From JAENVT01 sp031404635 (GTDB lineage Bacteria > Actinomycetota > Acidimicrobiia > Acidimicrobiales > Ilumatobacteraceae), in assembly GCA_031404635.1 (NCBI GenBank), contig JANNHY010000004.1, positions 1 to 34,654 on the forward strand: 34,654 nt of DNA, given 5' to 3'. Within the stretch, counting starts at the first letter, position 1, and each line of letters opens with the position of its first letter. Under the pieces are notes generated by a model, which did not search any database, had not been told where the DNA came from, and saw only the letters and a program-made list of their open reading frames with translations. Positions 1-8,420 of the stretch are shown here, in pieces. The position numbers were made by a program, and so were the translations under genes.

Positions 1-42
1 TGCGATTGGCGCGACGGCGACGTCTGGTAGCGATATCGGTGG

Positions 43-456
43 TCAGGCAGCGAAGTGCAGGTCGCCGAGCACAGCGACCAGCCGGTTGCGGTCGGCGATC
101 GCACACGAGTTGAGCAAATCGCGACGCTGGCCGGTGCTCGCCCGGCGGACGGCATCCCAATCCTCGGCGGTGAGCACGATGGTTTGGTGGTCATCGTCGC
201 GTGGTGCGATGACGATGAGTTCGCGGCCTTGGAGGTGGCCATGGCCTTGCAAATGATGAGTGTCGTCCCACAGCAGATCGTCGGGAGGTGATCCGATCAG
301 TTCAGTGAGGAACTCGCTGGCCTTGGCCCAGCATGCCGTGTCGGGCCGAACGATGCGGTTGGCGCTGGCGTGCGCGCTTGAGTCCTTGGTTGTGGTGTGG
401 CTGATCATCGCTCGTTCTCGTTCGTTTTGTTCCCGCTGGGCGCGATCTTGAAACAT
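43..456 (-). CDS. Small protein of unknown function
   Basis: A 137-residue product if it starts at the ATG at 456, which sits 14 bases after the stop of the UbiB-like kinase and is preceded by a modest AGGG. An ATG at 408 (121 residues) is an alternative. The N-terminal 16 residues are highly charged. The rest is soluble and acidic, with a segment rich in His and Asp (DDTHHLQGHGHLQG) followed by a beta-strand-like stretch (ELIVIAP) and an AEDWDAVRR helix. There is no signal peptide or membrane segment. I do not recognise a family. Same strand and close spacing suggest co-transcription with the kinase gene. The reading frame extends further upstream into the kinase gene, but that extension is Cys-rich and looks like an out-of-frame shadow. 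Confidence 0.6.
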   Translation of the reverse strand: MFQDRAQREQNERERAMISHTTTKDSSAHASANRIVRPDTACWAKASEFLTELIGSPPDDLLWDDTHHLQGHGHLQGRELIVIAPRDDDHQTIVLTAEDWDAVRRASTGQRRDLLNSCAIADRNRLVAVLGDLHFAA

Positions 457-469
457 CGCCCTGCAGACG

Positions 470-2455
470 TCATGTCGTACCGTCGCGAGCCACCGCGGCA
501 ACGACCCGCAACAGCAGCACCGTGCCAAGGAGCAGGCCACCGAAGCCGACGATGTCGAACAGTCCGGTCTGTTCACCGACGCGCGGTCCCTGGTCGCGTG
601 AGATCAGCAGCATCGCTGACACCACAAGGAACGCCGCGCCGCTAACGGTGAGCAACGCCCGGTTGACGAGTGTTCTCAGGATGCGCCGGCCGTCCTCGTC
701 GACAATGCTGCGGAACCGCAGCTCACCTCGGCCCGCAACGGTCAACAGGCGATCCACTCGATCGGGCAGGCGACGCAAGTGGGGCAGCATGCTGAACAAC
801 TCGTCACGGATCATCGTGTTGCGGTCGATCACGGGCGGCGCAGTGGTGGATCGCATCATCTCGGTCGCGGCCTGGATGAAGGAGAGTTCGGGGGAAAGCA
901 CACGAAGTGTGCCGTCGAGCGTCACCAGCGCCCGAGCGAGGAGCACTATGTCGGTCGGGAGGCGGATATCGAAGCGGGCCAGGGTAACCACGAGGTCCTG
1001 CATCACCGACGGGTCTATCGTCCCTGTCGCGCGACCGTGGTCCGACATCAGACGGGCAAGCACTCTCTCGAGATTCTGCGCGGACGACGACTCGTTGGCA
1101 TCTGCGATCCGTTCGATGCCCTCGCGAAGCAAGCTCGCGTCCCGCAGGGCGAGTGCCGCCATCATGTCGGTGACGGCAGACTTCTGAATCGGGTCGAGCC
1201 GGCCGACAGCGCCGAAGTCAATGAGACCGAGTGTGCCGTCGGCGAAGGCAAAGACGTTGCCCGGATGTGGATCAGCGTGGAAGAAACCGGTTCGGAGAAC
1301 CTGATAAAGCATGCAGCGCAGTAGTCGCTCGGCCAGCGCGGCGCGGTCGATGCCCGCTTCATCGAGTTTGGCGGTGTCAGCAACCGTGACGCCCTCGAAG
1401 CGCTCCTGCACCAGCAGCCGTTTGGAGCACAACTCTCGGTGCACCTTGGGGACGCGAACCGGTAAATCGTGAAGCAGCAGCGCCATCTCTTCCATTGCCT
1501 CCACTTCCTTGCGGAAGTCGAGCTCGGCGCGCAGCCCGCCCGCGAATTGTTGGAGCATCTCACCAGAACGCATCCCTCGACCGAACGCGGTGCGTCTTTG
1601 GGCGACCTCGGCGAGATGAGAAAGAGCGGCCAGATCCCGCTCCATGGCCTCATCGATCCCCAGCCTCTGGACCTTCACGACCACCTGCTCGCCCGAGTGC
1701 AACACAGCCCGGTGGGTCTGGCCGATCGAGGCCGCGGCGAGCGGCTCGCGCTCGAACTCGGCAAAGACCTCACCGACGTCATGGCCGAGTTCGGCTTCCA
1801 GCACCGCTTCGATGTTCTCGAACGGTTCCGGGGCAACGCGGTTCTGAAGCTCCGATAGCTCGTCGCAGATTTCCTTCGGTAGGAAGTCCACACGAGTCGC
1901 GGCGATCTGACCCAGCTTGATGTAAACCCCGCCCGCCTCCTCGAGCACCCGGCGGACGCGGAGGCCCGCCCCGTCGACAGAGCGCCCAGCCCTGCCGGCG
2001 GCCGTCAGGAACGGACCGAAACCCTCACGCCGAATCAGCCGAACGAGCTCGCGGTACCGTCGCAGCACGGCGATTCTGGCGTGTATCGCCCGAAGCGGCC
2101 GCGGCGTGATGACGAGGCCTGCCCCCTCGCCGGTGGCCAGCGAGCCCGGTCGGGCCAGAAGGTCGAGGATGACAGCCGCCGCCATTGTTGTCGGGATGGC
2201 GATTGCGATCGTGTGCACTACCAGGCTGTCGGCACCCCAGCGCCAGTGACCGAGACCAAGCGCCAGCAGGATTCCGGTCCCCCACCCGATTGCGCCCGCA
2301 AGCGCGGCGGTTCCCCAGCCGCGGCGGACGCCCAACAGGCGCAGCGAGATTGACGTCGTGACGACGGCGATCGCGCCGGCCAGCAGCACCCGTGGCACCG
2401 CCTCGAAATAGGACGCGGCGAGAAAGGCTGGCGCAGACGTCATCACGCACACCAT
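470..2455 (-). CDS. ABC1/AarF/UbiB-family atypical kinase, membrane-anchored
   Basis: A 661-residue protein with all core UbiB-family marks. The KxGQ motif lies near residue 180 (YIKLGQ), the Ala-rich nucleotide loop near 240 (AAASIGQ), the ATP-site lysine near 261 (VVVKVQR), the HADPHPGN catalytic loop at 393-400 and the DFG-type metal motif near 413 (LIDFGAVG). Two or three hydrophobic segments precede the kinase core (about 20-100) and two follow it (about 600-655), so it is a membrane protein. In this family such proteins support quinone or isoprenoid lipid biology through ATPase or kinase-like activity; the substrate is unknown. Its length and N-terminal membrane part match actinobacterial relatives. 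The start is either ATG 2455 or ATG 2443; neither has a strong ribosome site. It is divergent from the SDR operon. Confidence 0.9.
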   Translation of the reverse strand: MVCVMTSAPAFLAASYFEAVPRVLLAGAIAVVTTSISLRLLGVRRGWGTAALAGAIGWGTGILLALGLGHWRWGADSLVVHTIAIAIPTTMAAAVILDLLARPGSLATGEGAGLVITPRPLRAIHARIAVLRRYRELVRLIRREGFGPFLTAAGRAGRSVDGAGLRVRRVLEEAGGVYIKLGQIAATRVDFLPKEICDELSELQNRVAPEPFENIEAVLEAELGHDVGEVFAEFEREPLAAASIGQTHRAVLHSGEQVVVKVQRLGIDEAMERDLAALSHLAEVAQRRTAFGRGMRSGEMLQQFAGGLRAELDFRKEVEAMEEMALLLHDLPVRVPKVHRELCSKRLLVQERFEGVTVADTAKLDEAGIDRAALAERLLRCMLYQVLRTGFFHADPHPGNVFAFADGTLGLIDFGAVGRLDPIQKSAVTDMMAALALRDASLLREGIERIADANESSSAQNLERVLARLMSDHGRATGTIDPSVMQDLVVTLARFDIRLPTDIVLLARALVTLDGTLRVLSPELSFIQAATEMMRSTTAPPVIDRNTMIRDELFSMLPHLRRLPDRVDRLLTVAGRGELRFRSIVDEDGRRILRTLVNRALLTVSGAAFLVVSAMLLISRDQGPRVGEQTGLFDIVGFGGLLLGTVLLLRVVAAVARDGTT

Positions 2456-2522
2456 CTCACGAGCCCGGACTCATTGCGATCTACACTGCCACACCCGGCG
2501 CCACCACCCGAGCGTGCGCGGA

Positions 2523-2551
2523 ATAAACACAGTCAATAGTTGTTCTATGAT
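2523..2551 (+). promoter_or_regulatory. AT-rich promoter/operator before the SDR-QueA-like-SufR-like operon
   Basis: TATGAT at 2546-2551 is a good -10 box (5 of 6 match to TATAAT) located 24 bases before the SDR start. It is overlapped by an imperfect dyad at 2523-2548 with arms ATAAACA and TGTTCTAT around a central CAATAGTTG palindrome. The stretch is conspicuously AT-rich in a GC-rich background. The promoter call is sequence-based; operator use by the SufR-like regulator of the same operon is inference. No clear -35 was found. Confidence 0.45.
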
Positions 2552-2575
2552 TCACCTCGAACCGGAGGAGCATCC

Positions 2576-3262
2576 ATGGAACGCACCGCAGTCATTACCG
2601 GAGCCTCACAGGGACTGGGTCTCGCACTCGCCCGGCGGCTTGCGACCGAAGGCTGGTCGCTCGCCATCGACGCCCGCCGGTCCGAAAACCTGAGGGCGGC
2701 CGCTGACGAACTGCGCGCCGTCACGGAAGTCGCTGCGGTTGCAGGCGACATCACCGACGCCGACCATCGCCGTGATCTCGCCACCGCCGCCGAGCAGCTC
2801 GGGCCGGTCAGGCTGGTCGTCAACAACGCCAGCACACTCGGCCACAGTCCGCTTCCCTCACTCGACATGATCGACCTCGACGTCCTACGGCGGACGTTCG
2901 ACGTCAACGTCGTGGCACCGATCGCGCTCGTGCAACAGCTGGCACCTTCACTCGCCGCGGGCGCCGTCATCGTCAACATCACGTCCGATGCGGCGGTCGC
3001 CGCCTACCCCACATGGGGCGGATACGGAGCCACGAAGGCGGCACTCGAGCACGCCGGGCTGGTGCTCGCGGTCGAGCATCCGGAGTGGCGGGTGCTCAGC
3101 GTGGATCCCGGCGACATGCGCACGGAGATGCACCAGCAGGCCTTTCCCGGCGAGGATATCGGTGACCGACCCGAGCCGGTGGCCAGCGTGCCCGGGCTGA
3201 TGGCGCTGATAACCGGCGAGTACCCGAGTGGCCGCTACATCGCCAAGGAAGTGGCGTCGTGA
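2576..3262 (+). CDS. Short-chain dehydrogenase/reductase (SDR)
   Basis: A 228-residue classical SDR. It has the N-terminal nucleotide motif TGASQGLG (residues 8-15), NNAS (83-86), a serine in the NITSDAA strand (about 137) and the catalytic YxxxK (Y150, K154). Substrate is not predictable, and the cofactor is NAD(H) or NADP(H). The start is chosen at ATG 2576 because GGAGGAG lies 5 bases before it; an upstream in-frame ATG at 2540 lacks such a site. The stop overlaps the start of the next gene by 4 bases (GTGA), so translation is probably coupled. That places it in one operon with the QueA-like and SufR-like genes. Confidence 0.92.
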   Translation: MERTAVITGASQGLGLALARRLATEGWSLAIDARRSENLRAAADELRAVTEVAAVAGDITDADHRRDLATAAEQLGPVRLVVNNASTLGHSPLPSLDMIDLDVLRRTFDVNVVAPIALVQQLAPSLAAGAVIVNITSDAAVAAYPTWGGYGATKAALEHAGLVLAVEHPEWRVLSVDPGDMRTEMHQQAFPGEDIGDRPEPVASVPGLMALITGEYPSGRYIAKEVAS

Positions 3263-4344
3263 ACGCGGCGATGGTCGCCCACATCGAGCCGGCCCCGCTT
3301 CCGCTCGGATTCGAACTCGACCAGTCGCACGTCGCCTCAGAACCGCCTGAGGTGCGCGGCCTGGCGCGTGACGGCGTGCGGCTGATGGTGTCCCGCGGCG
3401 GCGACGAGCCGGTGCACGCCACGTTCCACGACCTCCGAGACTTCCTGACGGCCGGCGACTTGGTAGTCGTGAACACCTCGGCCACCGTGCCGGCAGCGAT
3501 CGATGCTGAACTGCCTGATGGCCGCACGATCGTGATCCACGTGTCGACGCAGCTGCCAGGCGGATTGTGGATGGTCGAGCCACGCCAACCGTCAACGGGT
3601 GGGGCGACGTCGCCGACTCGGTTGGCACCGGTTCCGGCGATCGCCCGCTTCATCGATGGGACCTCGCTGTCGTTGCTCCGTCCGGCTGACGGTTCGCAGC
3701 GCTTGTGGCTGGCGACGCTCGACGACGGGGCAGACCTGCCGGCGATTCTCGTCGCAAGCGGGCGGCCGATCCGCTACTCGTACGTCGACCGTGACTGGCC
3801 GATCGACCACTACCAGACCGTGTTCGCCGACGAGCCCGGTAGCGCCGAGATGCCTAGCGCGGCCAGGCCGTTCACCGCAGAACTGGTGACGCGACTGATC
3901 CGCTCGGGCATCGGGCTGGCGACGATCACGCTGCACACCGGAGTCTCGTCGCTCGAAGGCCACGAGCTGCCCTACCTCGAGCGCTTCAACGTGCCGGCGT
4001 CGACTGCCTCGGCCGTCAACGCGACACATGCATCGGGTGGCCACGTCATCGCCGTCGGGACGACCGTTGTGCGGGCGTTGGAGTCGGCCGTCGACGTCGC
4101 CGGCCCGGTGCACGCGACGCGCGGCTGGACCGATCTCGTGGTCACGCCCGAGCGCGGAGTGCGGGCGGTCGACGGCCTGGTGACGGGTTGGCACGAGCCG
4201 GCAGCCACCCATCTGGCGATGCTCGAGGCGGTCGCCGGACGGAGGGCACTGCTCGTTGCCTATCGGGCGGCGTGGAACGCCGGCTACCTGTGGCACGAGT
4301 TCGGTGACAGCCATCTGCTACTTCCCTACGCTGGTCGGCAGTGA
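3259..4344 (+). CDS. QueA-like protein (SAM:tRNA ribosyltransferase-isomerase superfamily, divergent)
   Basis: A 361-residue protein, the same length as QueA, which adds the SAM ribosyl moiety to 7-aminomethyl-7-deazaguanine in tRNA. Shared landmarks are DLVVVNTSATVPA (67-79), YQTVFADEPGSAEMPSA (185-201), TLHTG (224-228), GTTVVRALES (267-276), DGLVTGWHEP and the C-terminal FGDSHLLL. However, motifs that are conserved in true QueA are changed. The GLHF of the core reads ARPF (202-205), the G-T-F-x-P-V loop after TLHxG is replaced and shortened, and the FHLP motif reads WHEP. The start is GTG 3259, overlapping the SDR stop. No other queuosine gene is present in the window. I take the superfamily call as secure and queuosine synthesis as unlikely. 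Confidence 0.85.
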   Translation: MNAAMVAHIEPAPLPLGFELDQSHVASEPPEVRGLARDGVRLMVSRGGDEPVHATFHDLRDFLTAGDLVVVNTSATVPAAIDAELPDGRTIVIHVSTQLPGGLWMVEPRQPSTGGATSPTRLAPVPAIARFIDGTSLSLLRPADGSQRLWLATLDDGADLPAILVASGRPIRYSYVDRDWPIDHYQTVFADEPGSAEMPSAARPFTAELVTRLIRSGIGLATITLHTGVSSLEGHELPYLERFNVPASTASAVNATHASGGHVIAVGTTVVRALESAVDVAGPVHATRGWTDLVVTPERGVRAVDGLVTGWHEPAATHLAMLEAVAGRRALLVAYRAAWNAGYLWHEFGDSHLLLPYAGRQ

Positions 4345-5063
4345 CGAACCTGCCAACCGCCGTCGACGGGGCCACAGAGATGGCGGGCGGCGTGTCGGTG
4401 CCGCCGCCGTTGCCCGCAGGACGTCGAGCGGTGTTGTACGCGGTGCGCCGGATCGGAGACGCCACCGCCGCCGACGTCGCCGATGCGCTCGACATGACTG
4501 TGAGTGGTGCACGCCAACACCTCACCGCGCTCACCGAGCACGGTCTCGTCGGGGCCACTGAACTGCCCCGCCCCGACGGCCAGCGTGGCCGTCCGCAGGT
4601 CTCGTACTCGGTCACCGAGCTCACCGACGCACTGTTCCCCAAGGCCTACGGCGCGCTCACCAACGAGCTGCTCGGTTATCTCGCCGACGAGGACGGCACC
4701 ACAATCGACCGTCTCTTCGCCCGCCGCCGCGACACCCGCATAGCCAACGCCGCGCAACGGTTGGCGCCGAAGCGATCCCTGAAGGCCAAGGTCACGGAGC
4801 TGGCGCGGATTCTCGACGAGGACGGCTACATCGCCACCGCCGAAGCAATCGGGCGCAACCGCTTCCGGATCGTCGAGCACAACTGCGCGATCGCCACAGT
4901 GGCCCGCCGCTATGGCCAGGCCTGCATCAGCGAGATCGAGTTCATCCGTGCCGTGCTCCCCGAGGCCACGGTCGAGCGGACCCGACACATTGTCGCCGGC
5001 GACCGTCAATGCGCGTACGAGATCGGCGGCGATCTGTCATCTAAATCGGGGAGCGGCATCTAA
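4341..5063 (+). CDS. SufR-like winged-helix Fe-S-sensing transcriptional regulator
   Basis: A 240-residue protein with an N-terminal ArsR/DeoR-type winged helix (about 25-95: GDATAADVADALDMTVSGARQHLTALTEHGLV, shown here as a span at 39-70) and a C-terminal metal domain. Cys182, Cys195 and Cys224 are spaced CX12C-X28-C, with His180 two residues before the first. This is the arrangement of actinobacterial SufR proteins, which bind a [4Fe-4S] or [2Fe-2S] cluster with three cysteines and repress Fe-S assembly genes. Here no suf genes are adjacent. It is instead the third gene of an operon with an SDR and a QueA-like enzyme, starting at GTG 4341 in a 4-base overlap with the preceding stop. It probably controls its own operon in response to iron, redox or Fe-S state; that is inference. 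Confidence 0.85.
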   Translation: MTNLPTAVDGATEMAGGVSVPPPLPAGRRAVLYAVRRIGDATAADVADALDMTVSGARQHLTALTEHGLVGATELPRPDGQRGRPQVSYSVTELTDALFPKAYGALTNELLGYLADEDGTTIDRLFARRRDTRIANAAQRLAPKRSLKAKVTELARILDEDGYIATAEAIGRNRFRIVEHNCAIATVARRYGQACISEIEFIRAVLPEATVERTRHIVAGDRQCAYEIGGDLSSKSGSGI

Positions 5064-5103
5064 ACAGATGCATCCATATCTAAACGCCGCACCGATATCT
5101 AAA
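5039..5103. repeat. Four ATCTAAA direct repeats at 19-20 base spacing
   Basis: Copies of ATCTAAA start at 5039, 5058, 5078 and 5097, giving intervals of 19, 20 and 19 bases, close to two helical turns. Three copies extend to ATCTAAAC and the last two to ATATCTAAACG. The first copy is inside the SufR-like coding sequence and the second contains its TAA stop. The array lies between that gene and the convergent CoxL-like gene. Sequence between copies is not conserved. Confidence 0.7.
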
Positions 5104-5152
5104 CGTACGAGAATGGCTCCGCGAGCACACCGACTTGTAGTGCATCGCAGGA

Positions 5153-7453
5153 TCAGACGGCGTTGAGTGCTGACCACACCCGCTCGGGCGTGCACGGCAT
5201 GTCGATGTGGACGACGCCGAGATGGGAAAGGGCATCAACGACCGCATTCTGAATTGCGGGCGTCGAGCCAATCGTTCCGGACTCGCCGATGCCCTTCGCG
5301 CCGAGCGGATTTCTGGGACTGTCGGTCTGGGTGTTCGACGTTTCAAAGCTTGGAAGCTCTGCCGCCGACGGCACCGTGTAGTCGAGGAGCGTGGCCGTAA
5401 CCGGGTTGCCGTCATCGTCGTAGCGGACCCACTCGTACAGTGCTTGGGCGGCACCCTGGGCGATTCCACCGTGCTGCTGACCTGACACCAAGAGGGGATT
5501 GAGGATTCGGCCACAGTCGTCGACGGCGATGTGGCGACGCATCACAACCTTGCCGGTTTCGGTGTCGACCTCGACGACCGACACATGAGCGCCGAAAGGG
5601 AACGTCGAGTTCGTGCCGTCGAAGTCGAGTTCGTGACGAAGCGTCTCGGGATCGAGCCCCTCGGGAAGCTTGGCCGGATCCTTCGACGCGATTGCAAGTT
5701 CGGCCCACGAAATCGACTTCGACGGGGTCCCTGCTACGTGAAGCGAACCTGCCTCGGCGACCATGTCTTCCGCGGCCGCCTCGAGCAGATGGGCGGCGAT
5801 TCGCTGGGCGCGAACAAGCACCTCTTTGGAGGCCAGGAAAATCGCCGAGCCGGCGGTCTGCAGTGACCGCGACCCCAACGTTCCCGAGCCCCGCGGCACG
5901 CGATCGGTGTCGGAGTTGACCAGCTTGATCTGGTCCATCGGTATGCCGAGCACCTCGCTTGCAAGCATCGCGAACGACGTGTGGTGACCCTGCCCGTGCG
6001 CGCTGGTTCCAGCGAACACGCTGGCCGTGCCGTCGTCGTGAATTTCCGCCGCGCCGAATTCGACATGAAGACCGACAGGTGCTGTGACTTCGACATACGT
6101 CGACACGCCGATGCCGAGTGCGATCGGATCGTTGGCCGCACGACGGCGCGCCTGCTCCTCTCGAAGTGCCTCGTAACCCGATGCGGCCAAGGCGGCGTCG
6201 AGCGCTTTCTCGTACTCGCCGGAGTCGTATGCGGCACCGGTGTTGGTGGTCAACGGGAACTTGTCGGGTTGGATGAAGTTTCGCCGCCGAATCTCGGCTG
6301 GATCCAGCCCAATCCTGCCAGCAGCGACGTCGATGACCCGCTCGATCAACTGGGTGGCTTCCGGGCGGCCTGCGCCGCGGTAGGCGCCGGTCGTGGTCGT
6401 GTTGGTCACCACGGTCCTCGTTGTGAACTTGACCTTGTCGATGTCGTACACGCCGACGCACATCATCTGCGTCAGCATCGGCAGGATTGCGCCAATCGCC
6501 GGGTACGCACCCGCGTTGGCAGTTACATCGCCCTCCAGACCGGTGAACTTCCCGTCGTTCGTGACGCCGAGCTTTGCTTTCATCACGTAATCCCGACCTT
6601 GAACCAGCGAGACCATGTCTTCTGATCGTGTTTCGGCCCATTTGACCGGTGATCCGAGGGCACGACAGGCGGCCGCGGCGACCAGATACTCCGGATAGAC
6701 GGCGGCCTTCGGACCGAACCCTCCGCCGACCCACGGACAGATCACTCGCAGGTCGGCCGGGTCCATGCCGAGCATCGCTGTAATGGCTCCATGAGCCGCG
6801 TGAGGCGTCTGGTGGGAGATCCAGCACGTCATGGTTCCCGGCTTGTCACCTGGCTCGGCGAGTATCCCGTTGGTCTCGATGGGTGCTCCGGCCAGCCGTT
6901 GACTCACCATGGTGACTTCGGCGATGGCATCGGCGCCTTCGAACGGGTCGACATCGGCTCCATGTTCGGTCCCGAAGCACACATTCGACCCGTGCTCCGG
7001 AAACAGGATGGGCGCATCGGGCCCCAACGCCTGCGCGGGAGTAACGATCGCTTGAATGGTTTCGTACTCGATGACGACCGCTTCCGCTGCGTCGGTGGCA
7101 ACCGCCTTCGACGTCGCGACGACAGCGGCGACGATGTCGCCGACGAACCTGACGATGTCGTTTGCGAACACCGGCCGGTTCAACGTGGGGGGCATCATCG
7201 CAAACCCTTGAAACGACGGCAGGCCAAGGTCGTCGCCACGAGCGTGATAGACGGCCTTCACCCCGGGCATCGCTTCCGCGTCGGCGATGTCAACACCGAC
7301 CACCTTGGCGTAGGCCTGGGTGGAGCGCACGAAGGCAACGTGGAGGGTTCCCACAGGTGCCATGTCGTCAAGGTATTTCCCCGCACCGGTGAGGAGGGTG
7401 GGGTCTTCGAGGCGCTGGACGGCATTCCCCAAAATCGATCCTGCAGCTGCCAT
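5153..7453 (-). CDS. Xanthine-dehydrogenase-family molybdopterin-binding subunit (CoxL-like, form II type)
   Basis: A 766-residue large subunit of a molybdenum hydroxylase. Landmarks are GAGKYLDD near the N terminus, GGGFGPK (243-249) and the active-site loop AYRGAGR (357-363). AYRGAGR is the signature of form II 'CoxL-like' proteins; true CO dehydrogenases have AYRCSFR, so CO oxidation should not be assumed. The base glutamate near the C terminus is present in GAKGIGESG. These enzymes hydroxylate organic substrates with water and pass electrons to Fe-S and FAD subunits. No CoxS or CoxM partner gene lies on either side, which is unusual. The start is ATG 7453 with GAAAGGG 5 bases upstream. 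It is convergent with the SufR-like gene and lies 187 bases downstream of the ABC operon. Confidence 0.92.
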   Translation of the reverse strand: MAAAGSILGNAVQRLEDPTLLTGAGKYLDDMAPVGTLHVAFVRSTQAYAKVVGVDIADAEAMPGVKAVYHARGDDLGLPSFQGFAMMPPTLNRPVFANDIVRFVGDIVAAVVATSKAVATDAAEAVVIEYETIQAIVTPAQALGPDAPILFPEHGSNVCFGTEHGADVDPFEGADAIAEVTMVSQRLAGAPIETNGILAEPGDKPGTMTCWISHQTPHAAHGAITAMLGMDPADLRVICPWVGGGFGPKAAVYPEYLVAAAACRALGSPVKWAETRSEDMVSLVQGRDYVMKAKLGVTNDGKFTGLEGDVTANAGAYPAIGAILPMLTQMMCVGVYDIDKVKFTTRTVVTNTTTTGAYRGAGRPEATQLIERVIDVAAGRIGLDPAEIRRRNFIQPDKFPLTTNTGAAYDSGEYEKALDAALAASGYEALREEQARRRAANDPIALGIGVSTYVEVTAPVGLHVEFGAAEIHDDGTASVFAGTSAHGQGHHTSFAMLASEVLGIPMDQIKLVNSDTDRVPRGSGTLGSRSLQTAGSAIFLASKEVLVRAQRIAAHLLEAAAEDMVAEAGSLHVAGTPSKSISWAELAIASKDPAKLPEGLDPETLRHELDFDGTNSTFPFGAHVSVVEVDTETGKVVMRRHIAVDDCGRILNPLLVSGQQHGGIAQGAAQALYEWVRYDDDGNPVTATLLDYTVPSAAELPSFETSNTQTDSPRNPLGAKGIGESGTIGSTPAIQNAVVDALSHLGVVHIDMPCTPERVWSALNAV

Positions 7454-7546
7454 GGCGACCCTTTCGATGACGTTGAGTTGAACCCGCCGACGCGACTACA
7501 GCGCGCCCACGTGACGGACGCTACGCCAAACGGGAGTCTCGCACTT

Positions 7547-7573
7547 CACGGTGCGGCGACGCGTCACGACCGT
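7547..7573 (-). terminator. Hairpin after the DrrAB-like operon, candidate terminator
   Basis: CACGGT at 7547-7552 pairs with ACCGTG at 7568-7573; the loop itself contains the self-complementary GACGCGTC. It lies about 70 bases after the ABC permease stop and before the CoxL-like gene. There is no T-tract, so it is only a candidate. A 12-base perfect palindrome, CGAATCGATTCG, sits next to it at 7582-7593. Confidence 0.3.
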
Positions 7574-7640
7574 GGACGAGTACGAATCGATTCGCGCCGG
7601 CCACTACAACGAAGAGGGGGCTCGCCCTGGCCGCCGAGGG

Positions 7641-8420
7641 CTATCGGTGGGGCTCCCACGTAAAGCGGCGGGCGGCGAACACGAGGCCGGCGGCGCCCCA
7701 TGCTGCCACGATCAACAGGTCGCCCGGCAGCCAGCCGGCCCGATTGCCCGTGGGCGGGATGAAACCCTCGAAGGTGGCCACGAGAAAGTGCTTGACCGGG
7801 AAAACGTCGCCGAGCGCTTTCATCCACCCGGGCGCTGCGTCGATCGGGATGAAGACACCGGAGATGAACAACAGAGGAAGGAGCGTGGCGTTGCTGATGG
7901 CGGGGGCGGCGTCGATGTTGGGCGTCACCGCCGTACACGCCAGGCCGAGAGCGCAGAAACTGGCGGCACCGACGAACAGCGTGCCGAGGAATGCTGGGAG
8001 CGAGCGGGCCGGCAGGTCGACGTCGTAGAAGACAAAGCCGAAGACGCACACGATCCCGACCAGAATCGCCATGACAAAGACGGAGTGGAGGATCTTGGCG
8101 AGGAGGTACGACCAGCCGGGCAGCGGGGTACCTCGGATGCGCTTGAGCACGCCCTCCTCGCGAAGCGACGTCGCGCTGATCGCGACGTTGGTGTAGCAGG
8201 CGGTGATCACGGAGAAAGCAAGGATCGACGCCGTGTAGTAAGTGGAGTTGCTGACCTCCTCGCCGCTCGGCAACGTGCTCGTGTCGTTGTTGAAGATCGT
8301 CGTGAAGATCACGAGGAACATCAGCGGGAACGCGAACGTGAAAAATGCCGCTGCCGGGTTCCGCCAGAAGGCCTTGTTCTGGTACGGGAATTGGCGGATC
8401 GCCATCGTCAGCCCGTTCAC
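7641..8420 (-). CDS. ABC-2 type transporter permease (DrrB-like)
   Basis: A 259-residue membrane protein with about six hydrophobic segments. The ABC-2 fold is suggested by an N-terminal NKAFWRNPAAAFFTFAFP amphipathic/first-helix region, the loop REEGVLKRIRGTPLP between helices 2 and 3, and FISGVFIPIDAAPGWM before the last helices. This is the architecture of daunorubicin-resistance-type exporters and lipid or drug efflux permeases. Its start ATG overlaps the stop of the ATP-binding gene by 4 bases, so the two are translationally coupled and surely form one transporter. The cargo is unknown. It is the last gene of a probable operon with the sigma factor and the AlaX-like gene. Confidence 0.9.
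   Translation of the reverse strand: MNGLTMAIRQFPYQNKAFWRNPAAAFFTFAFPLMFLVIFTTIFNNDTSTLPSGEEVSNSTYYTASILAFSVITACYTNVAISATSLREEGVLKRIRGTPLPGWSYLLAKILHSVFVMAILVGIVCVFGFVFYDVDLPARSLPAFLGTLFVGAASFCALGLACTAVTPNIDAAPAISNATLLPLLFISGVFIPIDAAPGWMKALGDVFPVKHFLVATFEGFIPPTGNRAGWLPGDLLIVAAWGAAGLVFAARRFTWEPHR

Noticed and set aside
5153..7453. Aerobic carbon monoxide dehydrogenase (true CoxL)
   Set aside because: The active-site loop is AYRGAGR, not AYRCSFR, and the other subunits are missing.
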